NCBI RefSeq assembly: GCF_004342685.1
Contig: NZ_SMBZ01000005.1
Span: forward strand, 1-64,000
Origin: Sphingobacterium alimentarium
GTDB taxonomy: Bacteria > Bacteroidota > Bacteroidia > Sphingobacteriales > Sphingobacteriaceae
DNA: 64,000 nucleotides
Reading direction: 5' to 3'
Part shown: positions 15,892-26,185 of the stretch, one piece after another
Numbering within the stretch: position 1 is the first letter of the stretch
Layout: every line of letters begins with the position of its first letter
The notes under the pieces: generated by a model
Told to the model about the DNA's origin: nothing
What the model saw: the letters and a program-made list of their open reading frames with translations, nothing else
Databases searched by the model: none
Translations under genes and position numbers: made by a program

Positions 15892-18273
15892 GAGGTATTC
15901 CTCCAAACTAACTTCGGTGGCATAGACTGCCGATTGCGTACCACCTAAGCCAATCCAAACCTCTTTGTAAAGTCGGCTTGCATCGTTGTTCATATTGATA
16001 GAAAGCACTTGTCCTTTCTCTTTATCCGTCAGTCCGAGCATCGCCTGTATATCATCGAATTTGTTCATATACTTGCGTTGGTCTAAGAGGATTTTACAGT
16101 CGGAATTGTTGATGATACTTTCTTTCACAATGGGCGACTGGATAATATCATCGACCTCTTGTGTTACGACAATTGCTTCTCCGAAGAATTTGCGGACGGT
16201 CTTAAACAAATACTTGATGTATTCTGCCATTCCTTCTTTAGCAATCGCTTTCCACGCTTCTTCAATCAGGATGAGCTTGCGGATGCCTTTCAGCCTACGC
16301 ATCTTGTTGATAAAGACCTCCATAATGATGATGGTAACTATGGGAAAGAGGATTTTGTGGTCTTTAATCGCATCAATTTCAAACACGATAAAGCGTTTGG
16401 AAAGCAGGTCTAACTGCTTATCGGAGTTCAGCAAATAATCATACTCGCCACCTTTGTAGTAAGGTTCGAGTACGTTGAGAAAATTGGCAATGTCAAAGTC
16501 CTTTTCCCTTACCTGCTTTTCCTCCAATACCTTACGGTAGTCGCCTTTTACATACTCATAGAAACCGTTGAAAGATGAGTAAACATCTTCCTGTTTGATG
16601 CGTTCGATATAACCGCTTACAGCATTGGAAAGGGCAACTTCTTCTGAACGGGTTGGCGGTTCATCGTCCCGTTTCCAAAGCGTAAGTATCAAAGTCTTGA
16701 TACTTTCACGCTTTTCAATATCGAACACGCCATCATCGGTATAGAAAGGATTAAAAGCAATCGGGTTATCTTCGGTATAAGTGAAGTAAACACCGTCCTC
16801 GCCTTTGGTTTTCCCTTTAATGAGTTCGCATAAACCCTGATAGGAATTACCCGTATCTACGAGCAGGACGTGAGCACCCTGTTCGTAATACTGTCTTACC
16901 ATATGGTTTGTAAAGAACGATTTACCCGAACCCGATGGACCAAGTATAAACTTGTTCCGGTTCGTGATAACCCCACGCTTCATCGGTAAATCCGATATAT
17001 CCAAATGGATAGGTTTTCCGGTCAGGCGGTCAGCCATTTTGATACCAAACGGAGAGGGCGAATTGTGGTAGTTGGTTTCTTCTGTGAAGAAACACAACGC
17101 AGGCTCAATGAACGTATAAAAACTTTCCTCACTCGGAAAATCGCCTGCATTGCCCGGCATTCCTGCCCAATACAGAGTAGCCACGTCCGTAGTGTTGTGG
17201 CGAGGCTTACACTCCATTAGTGCCAACGCACTACCGCAATCGTTCTTTAGCTGTTTGAGTTCCGCAGGGTCTTCCGACCACGCCATAATGTTGAAGTGTG
17301 CCCTTACAGAAGAAAGACCGAACGAATGTGCTTCGTTCAGATACTTTTCTATCCACTCTTTGTTGATTTGGTTGGCACGGCTGTAACGAGCCAGTGAGTG
17401 CATATTCCTTGCGGATTTCTCAAACTTTTGCAGGTTGTCTTCGCTGTTATCCAAAAACAGATATTGATTGTAGATATGGTTACAGCTTAACAGCAAGCCC
17501 ACAGGTGCAGCGAATGACAGACGGCAGTCGCTACGGTCGGTAGATAGCTTTTCAAAACGGGTATCTGCCGATACCGTTCCGGGTAGGTCGTCCGTGTCCG
17601 AAAGCGTGTGCAGGCTTAACCTTTTGTTCCCGATACGGACTTCTTCTGTTCCGAGTGCGATGTCCTGCATAGGTGTTCCAGCATCCCTCGATAGCGTAAG
17701 GTATTGTTCCAGTAATCCCTGCTTTTCGTCCGTTCCGATAATATCATCTTCGGTAAGGCGTTGCAGGGTTATAAAACCGCTATCGTTTACGATACGCTCA
17801 AACTGTGCCACCGCTTCCATAAAGCGGTGTATCGTTTCCTTGTTCCTTATTTCCTTTGGTATCAGCGAACCTTTGCAAAGCGATGAAAAATTACTTTGCA
17901 TACGCATACGCTCTTTGGTTGTCTTGGTTAAAAAGAGGTAGCAGTAATGGTTTAGGAACGGTCGCTCATTAAAATGGCGTTGGTAGGATTTTGCCAAAAA
18001 ACTTTGGTTGTCTTCTGCCAAATCGGGCGCATAGCTTTCTTTGATATACCAATCCTGTTTGTGAATGACCGTAAAATCCGGCAAGGTCTTAATAGCCTTA
18101 TGCCAAGCGGAGTGAATGGCTTCATATTCCGCAGAAGCTACGGTAAACAGTTCCGGCAAACGCACTTCAAAACAGGCGGTAATGTCTGCATCTTTGGAAA
18201 GGATGCAGTTGTTTTCTACTGCCAACAACGGAAATTTGTTTTCCAGCGTTGTCGTTTTTGCAACGTTTCTCAT
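15892..18273 (-). CDS. traG: TraG conjugation ATPase, exon 1 (794 codons)
   Basis: VirB4-type ATPase that powers assembly and substrate movement of the conjugation channel. Walker A is FILGPSGSGKSFFTNHM (near residue 445), Walker B is KLILIEEAWKAI (near 672), followed by FKTVRKFFGEAIVVTQEVDD, the usual VirB4 order. The N-terminal half is the membrane-associated VirB4 N domain. The start overlaps the traF stop by 4 nt. The genomic reading frame runs three sense codons into the intron; the true C-terminus is in exon 2 at 13283-13405. Catalytic motifs all lie in exon 1, so an unspliced mRNA would still encode most of the enzyme. Confidence 0.93.
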
Positions 18274-18602
18274 AGGGCATTCGATTTAGGAGTGAATTTT
18301 AAATAGCGGTGTACTGGCTTGCGACAAATGATATGGCGGGGATGCCTTTTACTAGCCGCTATCTTCATTAATCCGTGTTCGCCGTACTTCCTGTTCAGCG
18401 AAAAGGTTTGCCACACAATCAGCGAAGCACCGCCTGCTCCGAGAAACAGGCAGATGTAAGAGTTTACGCCTGCCATATACAGTATCATCACGAAGATGAG
18501 TGTACCGAGTAGTCCGCCAGCGAAGATGAAAAGGTATTGCGCTTTCAAACCTTTAAATTCCACCGTTCTTCCGATGCCTTTGTTTATGTTGTAATTGTTC
18601 AT
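18270..18602 (-). CDS. traF: conjugal transfer protein TraF (DUF4133)
   Basis: A 110-residue protein with two adjacent membrane segments (YLFIFAGGLLGTLIFVMILYMAG and YICLFLGAGGASLIVW), VirB3-like in size, topology and position just before the VirB4-type gene. The start MNNYNINKGIGRTVEFKGL at 18602 is the family's usual N-terminus; the longer in-frame start at 18665 is rejected because it would overlap traE. The stop overlaps the traG start. Confidence 0.85.
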   Translation of the reverse strand: MNNYNINKGIGRTVEFKGLKAQYLFIFAGGLLGTLIFVMILYMAGVNSYICLFLGAGGASLIVWQTFSLNRKYGEHGLMKIAASKRHPRHIICRKPVHRYLKFTPKSNAL

Positions 18603-18613
18603 AAAGCAAAGGA

Positions 18614-18919
18614 TTAAAGGAAGAATGAACGCAGGATAGTAGCAGCCACGATTAAGAAGATACACGCACCGAACCAGCTCGCCGCAGTTTTCGATGTATC
18701 GGGGTCGCCCGAACTGAATTTGTTGTACACCTTAACACCTCCGATTAGCCCGACCACCGCACCGATGGCGTAGATTAATTGGGTTGCGGGGTCGAAATAA
18801 GACGTCACCATTTGGGTTGCCTCGTTGATACCTGCCGAACCGTTTCCCTGTGCGAACGCACCAATTCCTGACAGCATAGCCACGGCTGCCAGCAAAACTT
18901 TTTTTCTCTGTTTTTTCAT
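18614..18919 (-). CDS. traE: conjugal transfer protein TraE (DUF4134)
   Basis: A 101-residue VirB2-like protein, the probable pilin of the system: signal peptide (MKKQRKKVLLAAVAMLSGIGAFAQ), then two hydrophobic helices (LIYAIGAVVGLIGGVKVYNKF and WFGACIFLIVAATILRSFF). First gene of the minus-strand mating-pore operon, with the shared motif about 90-115 nt upstream. In related elements traD lies directly upstream; here 9 kb of plus-strand cargo separates them. Confidence 0.88.
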   Translation of the reverse strand: MKKQRKKVLLAAVAMLSGIGAFAQGNGSAGINEATQMVTSYFDPATQLIYAIGAVVGLIGGVKVYNKFSSGDPDTSKTAASWFGACIFLIVAATILRSFFL

Positions 18920-18973
18920 AATTGAAACACATTAATTTGTTACTGTTATCCCGCACCTTGCGGTCTTTCGGGA

Positions 18974-19033
18974 CAAAGGTGTTTCAGAAATGAAGGCGTT
19001 ATAACAAAGTGGCAGTCAGAGGAAGTGTTTGGC
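18974..19033 (-). promoter_or_regulatory. traE promoter with shared element motif, copy B
   Basis: Towards traE: GCCAAACACTTCC (19033-19021), six bases, TGCCAC (19014-19009), then CACCTTTG (18981-18974), which matches TAnnTTTG apart from its first base. The distance from the end of TGCCAC to the octamer start is 28 nt, the same as at 57 kb and 30.3 kb. The rest of the gap 18920-19129 shows nothing else. Confidence 0.6.
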
Positions 19034-19089
19034 GGTGAGTGGCTTTATTGGTTTAATTCGAATTACTTCGTAATAAAGTTTTTCCACAA

Positions 19090-19122
19090 TTTGGATTGCT
19101 ATGAAATATTTGCATAAATTTG
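19090..19122 (+). promoter_or_regulatory. promoter of the restriction-modification operon
   Basis: TTTG, 21 nt, then TAAATTTG. The -7 box ends only about 7 nt before the ATG at 19130, so a transcript would start at or just before that codon and be leaderless or nearly so, as is frequent for controller genes of restriction systems. A duplicated ATGTCAAC(G/A)G lies at 19130 and 19145; the second ATG has GGAAG before it and could be the start instead. Confidence 0.5.
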
Positions 19123-19129
19123 ACACAAT

Positions 19130-19456
19130 ATGTCAACGGAAGTTATGTCAACAGAAACAATAGGAGAAAAATTAAGACACATCCGAGAGGAAAGGGAACT
19201 ACCTCTGCGGAAAGTTGCAGCCTTACTGGATATTGATGTTGCTATTTTAAGTAAAATGGAACGAGGGGAACGGAAAATAACAAAGGAGATAATACTGAAA
19301 CTTGCAGATATATATCACTGTAACTCAGATGAACTTATGGTTTCATTCCTAAGCGACAAAATTCTATATGAAATTCAAGATGAAGATTTGGGTATGAAAG
19401 CACTGAAAGTGGCAGAGGAAAGAGCAAAATATATAAAACAGAATAAGAAGAAATGA
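19130..19456 (+). CDS. XRE-family regulator (restriction controller-like)
   Basis: A 108-residue protein (or 103 from the ATG at 19145) with a Cro/C1-type helix-turn-helix: IGEKLRHIREERELPLRKVA, then LLDIDVAILSKMERGERKIT, and a C-terminal helix rich in Lys. It is the first gene of the plus-strand island and overlaps the restriction gene by 4 nt (ATGA), so it is best read as the controller of that system, delaying restriction until methylation is established. The family and position are clear; the control function is inferred. Confidence 0.82.
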   Translation: MSTEVMSTETIGEKLRHIREERELPLRKVAALLDIDVAILSKMERGERKITKEIILKLADIYHCNSDELMVSFLSDKILYEIQDEDLGMKALKVAEERAKYIKQNKKK

Positions 19457-22437
19457 CAATAAAGCAACTCATAGAAAAATATTCTGCTGACAGAAAATAT
19501 TACTTAACAAACAAGTATAACGAAACACTGCTTCGTAGTGATTTCTTAGACCCATTTTTCGAGTTGTTGGGCTGGGATATTAAAAATAATGCAGGAAAAT
19601 CAACCAACGAAAGAGAAGTAATTTTAGAAGAAGCATTAAAAGCAAATGCTTCCGAGCATTCAAAAAAACCAGATTATACTTTCCGCTTGTTTTCTGAAAG
19701 AAAATTCTTTTTGGAAGCAAAAAAACCTTGCGTAGCAATTGAAGCAAATAACGACACAGCTAAACAAGTAAGGCGGTACGGCTTTACAGCCAAATTGAAA
19801 ATTTCCGTTCTTTCAAACTTTGAATACTTAATCATTTACGACACTTCGGTAAAAGTCGATGAAACCGACAATTACAATAAGGCATTAATCAAAAAATATC
19901 ATTATACCGAATATGAAAGTAAGTTTGAAGAAATCAAAAAGCTATTGGGTAAGGACGCAGTGTATTCAGGTGCGTTCGATACCGAATGGCAAACTATTGA
20001 AAACAAACTAAATCAATATTCAATTGATACACTTTTTCTACAACAATTTAACGAATGGAGAAAGTTATTAGGAAGTGAGATATATAAACACGACCCTAAA
20101 ATAAAAGAGCAGGAATTAAACGATATTGTTCAAAGCTATTTGAATAGGATTTTGTTCTTGCGTGTTTGTGAAGACAGAAATTTAGAAGATTATCAAACGC
20201 TTTTAGCCTTTGCCAACACAAGTGATTTTAAAGCATTAATCAAAAAATTTGAACAAGCTGACAAACGCTATAATTCAGGATTATTTGACCAGTTACTTAA
20301 AGATAAAATTGTAGAAAATATTAGCTCTGCATTTTGGACAATTATTAAGCAATTGTATTATCCAGAAAGCCCTTACTCATTTAGTGTATTTTCATCCGAT
20401 ATCTTAGGTAGCATTTATGAGATTTTCTTATCTGAAAAACTGACTGTACAAAACGGAATAGTTGAATTGGTAAAGAAGCCTGAAAATGTGGATAGAGATA
20501 TTGTAACTACGCCAACATTTATCATCAATGATATTTTGCGGAATACGGTTTTACCAAAATGTAAGGACAAGACCGACAAAGAAATTCTGAAACTGAAATT
20601 TGCAGACATCGCTTGCGGTTCAGGTGCATTCTTATTGGAACTTTTTCAGTTGTTGAATGATATTTTAATTGACTACTATTTAAAAGCAGACAAAACAAAA
20701 CTTATTCAAACCAATATCAACACTTACAAACTTCCTTTCAAAATAAAGAGAGAACTATTATTGAATTGTGTTTACGGAGTTGATAAGGATTACAATGCAG
20801 TAGAAGCTGCAAAATTTGGCTTATTACTCAAATTATTGGAAGATGAAAATACATCATCGACCAACACAAGCAAACCAGTTTTACCTGATTTATCAATTAA
20901 TATTTTCTTCGGAAATAGTTTATTAAATCCAACACAAGTTGAAAAGAAAAACCAAACAATCATCAATCCGTTTGATTTTTCAAAACTTCGTTTTGATGTA
21001 ATTATTGGTAATCCGCCTTATATGAAGTCGGAGGATATGAAAAATATTACACCGCTTGAATTACCGCTTTACAAAGCAAATTATACGTCTGCTTACAAGC
21101 AGTTTGACAAATACTTTTTGTTCCTTGAACAAGGTATAAACTTGTTAAATAATGATGGTGTTTTAGGTTATATTGTTCCAAGTAAGTTTACTAAAGTTGG
21201 TGCAGGTAAAAAATTGAGAGAAGAGCTTTCAACAAAAGGTTATTTGCATTCAATCGTTTCGTTTGGTGCTAATCAGGTTTTTGCAGACAAAACAACTTAT
21301 ACTTGTTTGCTGATTTTAAACAAAACATCGCAAAAAACTTTTCAATATGCAGAAGTAAAAAGCCTGAAAAGCTGGAAAGTTCGTGAACCAGAAGCTGTAA
21401 AATATGCTTCTAAGAAAACTGAAGAATTAGACAATGAAGTCTGGGTTTTAGTTCCACCCGAATTAACCAATGCTTACAACAACATCATTGCCCAAAGTTC
21501 CAAACTGATTGCTTTAGTTGGTAGCGAAAATATTTTTAATGGTATCCAAACAAGTGCTAATGACATTTACATCTTCATTCCAACGAAAGAAGATGCGAAG
21601 CATTATTATTTTTCCAAAAAGGGAGTTGATTACAAAATTGAAAAGGCGATTACCAAACCTTATTTTCAAACATCATCAGGAGAAGACAACCTATATACCT
21701 ACAGAACTTTCAAGCCAAATGCGAGAGTTGTTTATCCTTACCAAAACACGAAAAAAGGTATTGATATAATTCCACTAACAGAAATTCAAATGAAATACCC
21801 GCTTGCTTTTGGCTATTTACAGAAACATAAAGCAAATCTGAACAATCCGAAAAGAGATATTAAACCAGAACCTGCAACAGCAAACGAATGGCACCGTTTC
21901 GGAAGACAACAAGGACTAAGCATTTCGGATAAAAAAGAAAAGATAATACTTGGTGTATTGTCGAGTGGCGACAAATATGCAATAGATAATTACGGAACGC
22001 TTTTTACATCGGGCGGAACAGCAGGCTACTGTGCAATTACAATGCCTGATAATTTCGATTATTCCACATATTACATTCAGGCAATACTAAACTCAAAATA
22101 TGTTGAGTGGTTTGTAATCTTAACAGGCGAAGTATTTAGAGGAAGTTATTTTGCAAGAGGCACTAAAGTCCTCAACAATTTGCCTATTCGCACCATTGAC
22201 TTTGCGAATGCGACAGAAAAAGCACTTCACGACAAAATTGTTGAAACACAAAAAGAAATTATCCGCATACAAGACCAAATAGACGTGAATGTAGGAAACA
22301 AAAGGACTTTGACACCACTACAGGGACAATTTACAAGAGAAAAAGCAAATTTAGAAAAGCTGTTAGCCAAATTATATGATTTAGGCGATGACGATTTATT
22401 AATCCCTTTAATCAAAGATTTGTATGAAACTAATTGA
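19453..22437 (+). CDS. Eco57I-like bifunctional restriction-modification enzyme
   Basis: A 994-residue type IIG-like enzyme. The N-terminal part has a PD-(D/E)xK nuclease motif (KPDYTFRLFSERKFFLEAKK, near residues 75-94). A gamma-class adenine methylase follows: motif I DIACGSGAFLLELF, motif IV FDVIIGNPPYMKS. The C-terminal third resembles the target-recognition domain of TaqI/Eco57I proteins. Together with the next gene of 538 residues, the layout is close to the Eco57I system, whose enzyme and separate methylase are of very similar size. It would cut unmethylated DNA at an asymmetric site and methylate one strand. Recognition sequence cannot be read from the protein. Confidence 0.88.
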   Translation: MTIKQLIEKYSADRKYYLTNKYNETLLRSDFLDPFFELLGWDIKNNAGKSTNEREVILEEALKANASEHSKKPDYTFRLFSERKFFLEAKKPCVAIEANNDTAKQVRRYGFTAKLKISVLSNFEYLIIYDTSVKVDETDNYNKALIKKYHYTEYESKFEEIKKLLGKDAVYSGAFDTEWQTIENKLNQYSIDTLFLQQFNEWRKLLGSEIYKHDPKIKEQELNDIVQSYLNRILFLRVCEDRNLEDYQTLLAFANTSDFKALIKKFEQADKRYNSGLFDQLLKDKIVENISSAFWTIIKQLYYPESPYSFSVFSSDILGSIYEIFLSEKLTVQNGIVELVKKPENVDRDIVTTPTFIINDILRNTVLPKCKDKTDKEILKLKFADIACGSGAFLLELFQLLNDILIDYYLKADKTKLIQTNINTYKLPFKIKRELLLNCVYGVDKDYNAVEAAKFGLLLKLLEDENTSSTNTSKPVLPDLSINIFFGNSLLNPTQVEKKNQTIINPFDFSKLRFDVIIGNPPYMKSEDMKNITPLELPLYKANYTSAYKQFDKYFLFLEQGINLLNNDGVLGYIVPSKFTKVGAGKKLREELSTKGYLHSIVSFGANQVFADKTTYTCLLILNKTSQKTFQYAEVKSLKSWKVREPEAVKYASKKTEELDNEVWVLVPPELTNAYNNIIAQSSKLIALVGSENIFNGIQTSANDIYIFIPTKEDAKHYYFSKKGVDYKIEKAITKPYFQTSSGEDNLYTYRTFKPNARVVYPYQNTKKGIDIIPLTEIQMKYPLAFGYLQKHKANLNNPKRDIKPEPATANEWHRFGRQQGLSISDKKEKIILGVLSSGDKYAIDNYGTLFTSGGTAGYCAITMPDNFDYSTYYIQAILNSKYVEWFVILTGEVFRGSYFARGTKVLNNLPIRTIDFANATEKALHDKIVETQKEIIRIQDQIDVNVGNKRTLTPLQGQFTREKANLEKLLAKLYDLGDDDLLIPLIKDLYETN

Positions 22438-24040
22438 GAACGCAACAGCCGAAAAATTAAGGGGTGGATTTTATACACCTGAACCCATTGCGGAGTTTAT
22501 TTTGCGTTGGGGTACTAATGGTAGTAACAATTTTGACATACTTGAACCGAGTTGTGGCGATGGTGTATTCTTGGAACAATTAAAGAATTTAAAATCAAAA
22601 TACAATTCCATTACAGCCATTGAGTTTGACGAAGTAGAAGCAAAAAAAGCCGATAAAATTGAACTTAAAAACAAGCAGGTAATCAATGATGATTTTCATA
22701 CCTACTGCAATAACACAGAAAAGCGTTTTGATTTAGTGGTGGGTAATCCACCTTATATCCGCTTTCAGTTTTTCGACAGAAATCAGCAAGCAGAAGCAGA
22801 AAATATTTTTGTTAGAGCAGAATTAAAATATTCCAAATTGACCAACGCTTGGGTTTCATTCGTGGTTGGTTCATCCCTTTTGTTGAAAGACAAAGGTGGA
22901 AAAATCGGCTTTGTTTTACCAGCAGAAATCTTACAGGTTTCCTTTGCTTTGCAATTGCGAAAATTCCTTGCTCATTTCTACAACAAAATCAATATCATTT
23001 CTTTTGAAAAATTAGTTTTCCCTGATATTCAGCAAGAAGTTGTTTTATTGCTTTGCGAAAAGAACGGAACACAGGAACACAACATTGAACACATCGAATT
23101 AAAAGATGCAAACGAATTAAAAACGCTTGACACAGCAAGATTAAAAAGTCCTCAAAAGAAAATTGATTTCAAATCCAACAAATGGACTTTCTATTTTTTA
23201 GAACAGGAAGAAATTGACTTTTTAGAAACCATTGCGAAGAAAAGAAACATTGCAACACTTGGAAAGTACGCAAACGTTGAAGTCGGTATTACTACAGGAG
23301 CAAACAATTATTTTACAGTTCCGCTTACTACCGTTGAAGAATATAATCTTTACGACTATGCCAAACCGATGGTGGGGAGAAGTGTGCAAGTAAATAGTGT
23401 TATTTTCACAAAAGAAGATTGGGAAAAGAATAAATTTTCCAAAGCCAAAGCACATTTGTTAGCGTTTCCTGACAGGCAAAACCTTGACCAAAACAACGGA
23501 GCAGTGAAATATATTGCTCACGGAGAAAGTTTGAATATCCATAAAGGTTATAAAACAGGGATTAGAAATAATTGGTTTGTAGTGCCGTCCTTAAAAATTT
23601 CCGATGCTTTGTTTATCAGGCGAAACAACCTTTATCCAAGGTTAATCATAAATGAAGCAGAAGCCTACACAACTGATACTATGCATCGTGTTTTTGTAAA
23701 GCCTGACACCGATATTAAGGCATTGACTGCAAGTTATTACAATTCGCTTTCATTAGCATTTACAGAAGTTTCAGGACGAAGCCACGGAGGAGGCGTATTA
23801 GAATTAATGCCCAATGAAGCAGAGAAAATATTACTTCCATATCATAAAGACAATGCAGAAATGTTGTCAAGAATTGATGAATTAATCCGAGACAAAACAG
23901 ACATTGAAGAGGTATTAAAAATAACTAATGAAGTAATCTTAAAACAGCATTACGGCTTGACGCAAAAGGAAATTGATTTGGCTCATAGTATTTGGAAAAA
24001 ATTGTCTAAACGTAGGTTAAATAGAGGAAAAAAAATATAA
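22424..24040 (+). CDS. Eco57I/TaqI-type N6-adenine methyltransferase
   Basis: A 538-residue adenine methylase. The N-terminus KLRGGFYTPEPIAEFILRW is the usual lead-in for this class, followed by motif I ILEPSCGDGVFLEQL, acidic motif II AIEFDEVEA, and motif IV DLVVGNPPYIRF. The C-terminal half is a TaqI-like specificity domain. It overlaps the restriction gene by 14 nt, so the two are made together; it probably methylates both strands of the site to protect the host and the element. No nuclease motif seen. Confidence 0.88.
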   Translation: MKLIENATAEKLRGGFYTPEPIAEFILRWGTNGSNNFDILEPSCGDGVFLEQLKNLKSKYNSITAIEFDEVEAKKADKIELKNKQVINDDFHTYCNNTEKRFDLVVGNPPYIRFQFFDRNQQAEAENIFVRAELKYSKLTNAWVSFVVGSSLLLKDKGGKIGFVLPAEILQVSFALQLRKFLAHFYNKINIISFEKLVFPDIQQEVVLLLCEKNGTQEHNIEHIELKDANELKTLDTARLKSPQKKIDFKSNKWTFYFLEQEEIDFLETIAKKRNIATLGKYANVEVGITTGANNYFTVPLTTVEEYNLYDYAKPMVGRSVQVNSVIFTKEDWEKNKFSKAKAHLLAFPDRQNLDQNNGAVKYIAHGESLNIHKGYKTGIRNNWFVVPSLKISDALFIRRNNLYPRLIINEAEAYTTDTMHRVFVKPDTDIKALTASYYNSLSLAFTEVSGRSHGGGVLELMPNEAEKILLPYHKDNAEMLSRIDELIRDKTDIEEVLKITNEVILKQHYGLTQKEIDLAHSIWKKLSKRRLNRGKKI

Positions 24041-24104
24041 TAAAGGGCAAGCATCAGAGTAAGGAGATGAGAATATAAACTAATCAAATACTATAACCAC
24101 TATT

Positions 24105-26185
24105 ATGAAGATAAAAAAAATAGAAGTTGAAAATTTTCGATTACTGAAGACTTTCTCAATGGATCTTGAAAATGAACTTTCTCTTGTTATCGGGAAAAAC
24201 AATACAGGAAAGACTTCTATTCTGTCAGTTCTTGATAAATTTATAAATGAGAAAAGCAAATTTTCTTATGATGACTTTAATATTGATTTTAAAAACGAAT
24301 TTGAAGATTTAATTAAGTCGGCTGATGTTCCCGACGAATTCCTACCCAAAGGCATTAAACTGAAAATTTATATTGAATATAACGATACAGATGACTTATC
24401 TAATGTTAGCAGAGTATTAATGGATTTAGACCCTGATAATAATAATATTGTTTTAGGTTTTGAGTACACTGTAATCTATGATGATTTTTTAAAAATTAAA
24501 GCTGACTATGCAGTCTTCGCAGCCAGTGAAAATGCCAAAAATGTTAAGAAGAAAGAATACAAGCCAAGGGAACTAAAAGATTTTTTAAAGCAAAACTTAG
24601 AAGCTTATTTTAAAATTCATAAATTCTCTTTCGAATATGATACAGCTACAAGCGACATTACCGAACTAAACCTATTGACCTTATTAGTGAAAATATTAAT
24701 TTAAAAGATATCATCAGCTTCAAGTACATAAGTGCAAGAAGGGATGTGACAAATAAGGAAAAGGAAAATACGCTCTCAAAACAAACTTCAAGCCTTTATA
24801 AAAAGAAAGAAGATAGTAGCGATAAGACCCAAGCTACAGAAGATTTTAAAGACCAGCTTTCAGAAACCGACAGTACATTAAGCGACATCTATAAAGACTT
24901 ATTTAAAGATGTAATAAAAAAAGTACAGGATTTTGGTGGCGTTAAGCTGAATGACACTGATATAGCAATTATTTCAACACTGCAACACCGAGAATTGCTT
25001 GAAGGGAATACTACAGTGGTGTACACTCACGATGACCACAAGTTACCAGAGCATTATAACGGTTTGGGTTATATGAACCTAATAAGTATGATTTTTGAAA
25101 TTGAAATTTTGGTACAGGATTTCAAAAAAGATAAAGATAAAAAGCCCGCAGATATTAATTTGCTTATTATAGAAGAACCGGAAGCTCATACCCATCCCCA
25201 AATGCAATATGTCTTTATAAAAAATATAAAGAAACTGCTTGGAGAAGGCATCAAAAGAGATGATGGTATAAACAGACCATTACAGTACATAATCACAACG
25301 CATTCATCACACATTGTCGCAGATAGCGATTTCGATGATATTAAATATTTGAAAGCAATAGCAAAGAATAACGTAACTGCGAAAAATCTGAAAGATTTAA
25401 GAACTCAATATGATGCTGACCCAAAACAGTATCAATTCTTAAAACAATATCTAACGATTAGTAGAGCTGAAATCTTTTTTGCTGATAAAGCAGTTCTTAT
25501 TGAAGGAGATACAGAAAGAATTTTGATACCAACTTTTATGCGAAAAGTTGATTTGGAAGAGGCTTCACGTTTAGAAGCTGAAGGAAATGAAGATACCTTC
25601 TTACCGCTTCTATCACAAAATATATCAATTATCGAAGTTGGGGCATATTCTCAAATCTTTGAGAAATTTATTGACTTCTTGGGTATTAAATCAGTGATAT
25701 TAACAGATATAGATGCTATAAAGGTAACAGGTCAAAATGCAAAAGGGCAAGACGAATGGGGAGCGTGTCCTGTAAATGAAGGCACTAAAACAAGTAACTC
25801 AGCAATTAATCATTTCTTGAATGCTGTAACTTGGGACGATTTAAAATCCTTACCTCTTGCTAATAGAACAATTATTGTCGGGAGTTCCACAGTTTGTATA
25901 TGTTACCAACAGGAAGAAAGCACCTATCACGCAAGAAGTTTTGAAGATGCCTTTATACACCTAAATAGAGCATTCGTAAAAGAAAATAGAGATACTTTCC
26001 AAGGGATAAAAAATGCTGCTGATTTTGATGATGATGCGAAAAGTCCTTACGTTTTAGCAGCGAATTGTGTTAAGAAGAAAACTCATTTTGCCTTGGATAT
26101 CTTATACCACAGTAATGAAAAGTTTAGTAATTGGAATATTCCGGCTTACATTAAAAATGGTTTGTTATGGTTGAAGGAAGATTAA
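24105..26185 (+). pseudogene. class 2 OLD nuclease (GajA-like), split by a frameshift
   Basis: Two reading frames make one protein. 24105-24704 begins with MKIKKIEVENFRLLK and Walker A LVIGKNNTGKTSILSVLDKF. The second frame holds the ABC Walker B (INLLIIEEPEAHTHPQMQ), the switch THSSHIV, and the TOPRIM nuclease (AVLIEGDTERILIPTFM, then SVILTDIDA). Near 24669-24675 the frame must slip: reading c24671 twice turns ITELN into PIDLISENINLKDIIS and runs without a stop into the second part. One missing base, probably a C in a short C run, explains it; the joined product would be about 693 residues. The second part has no good ribosome site (GTG at 24746). It is either a disabled gene or a sequencing error. 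Confidence 0.8.

Noticed and set aside
15880..18273. Reading traG as a complete 797-residue gene ending at 15880
   Set aside because: The last three codons before the stop are the start of the group II intron (GTGCGCCCA); the family-typical C-terminus is found at 13283-13405.
24663..24680. Programmed -1 frameshift in the OLD nuclease gene
   Set aside because: The sequence at the slip (A CTA AAC C) is not a usable X XXY YYZ heptamer and no downstream structure was seen; a simple one-base loss is more likely.
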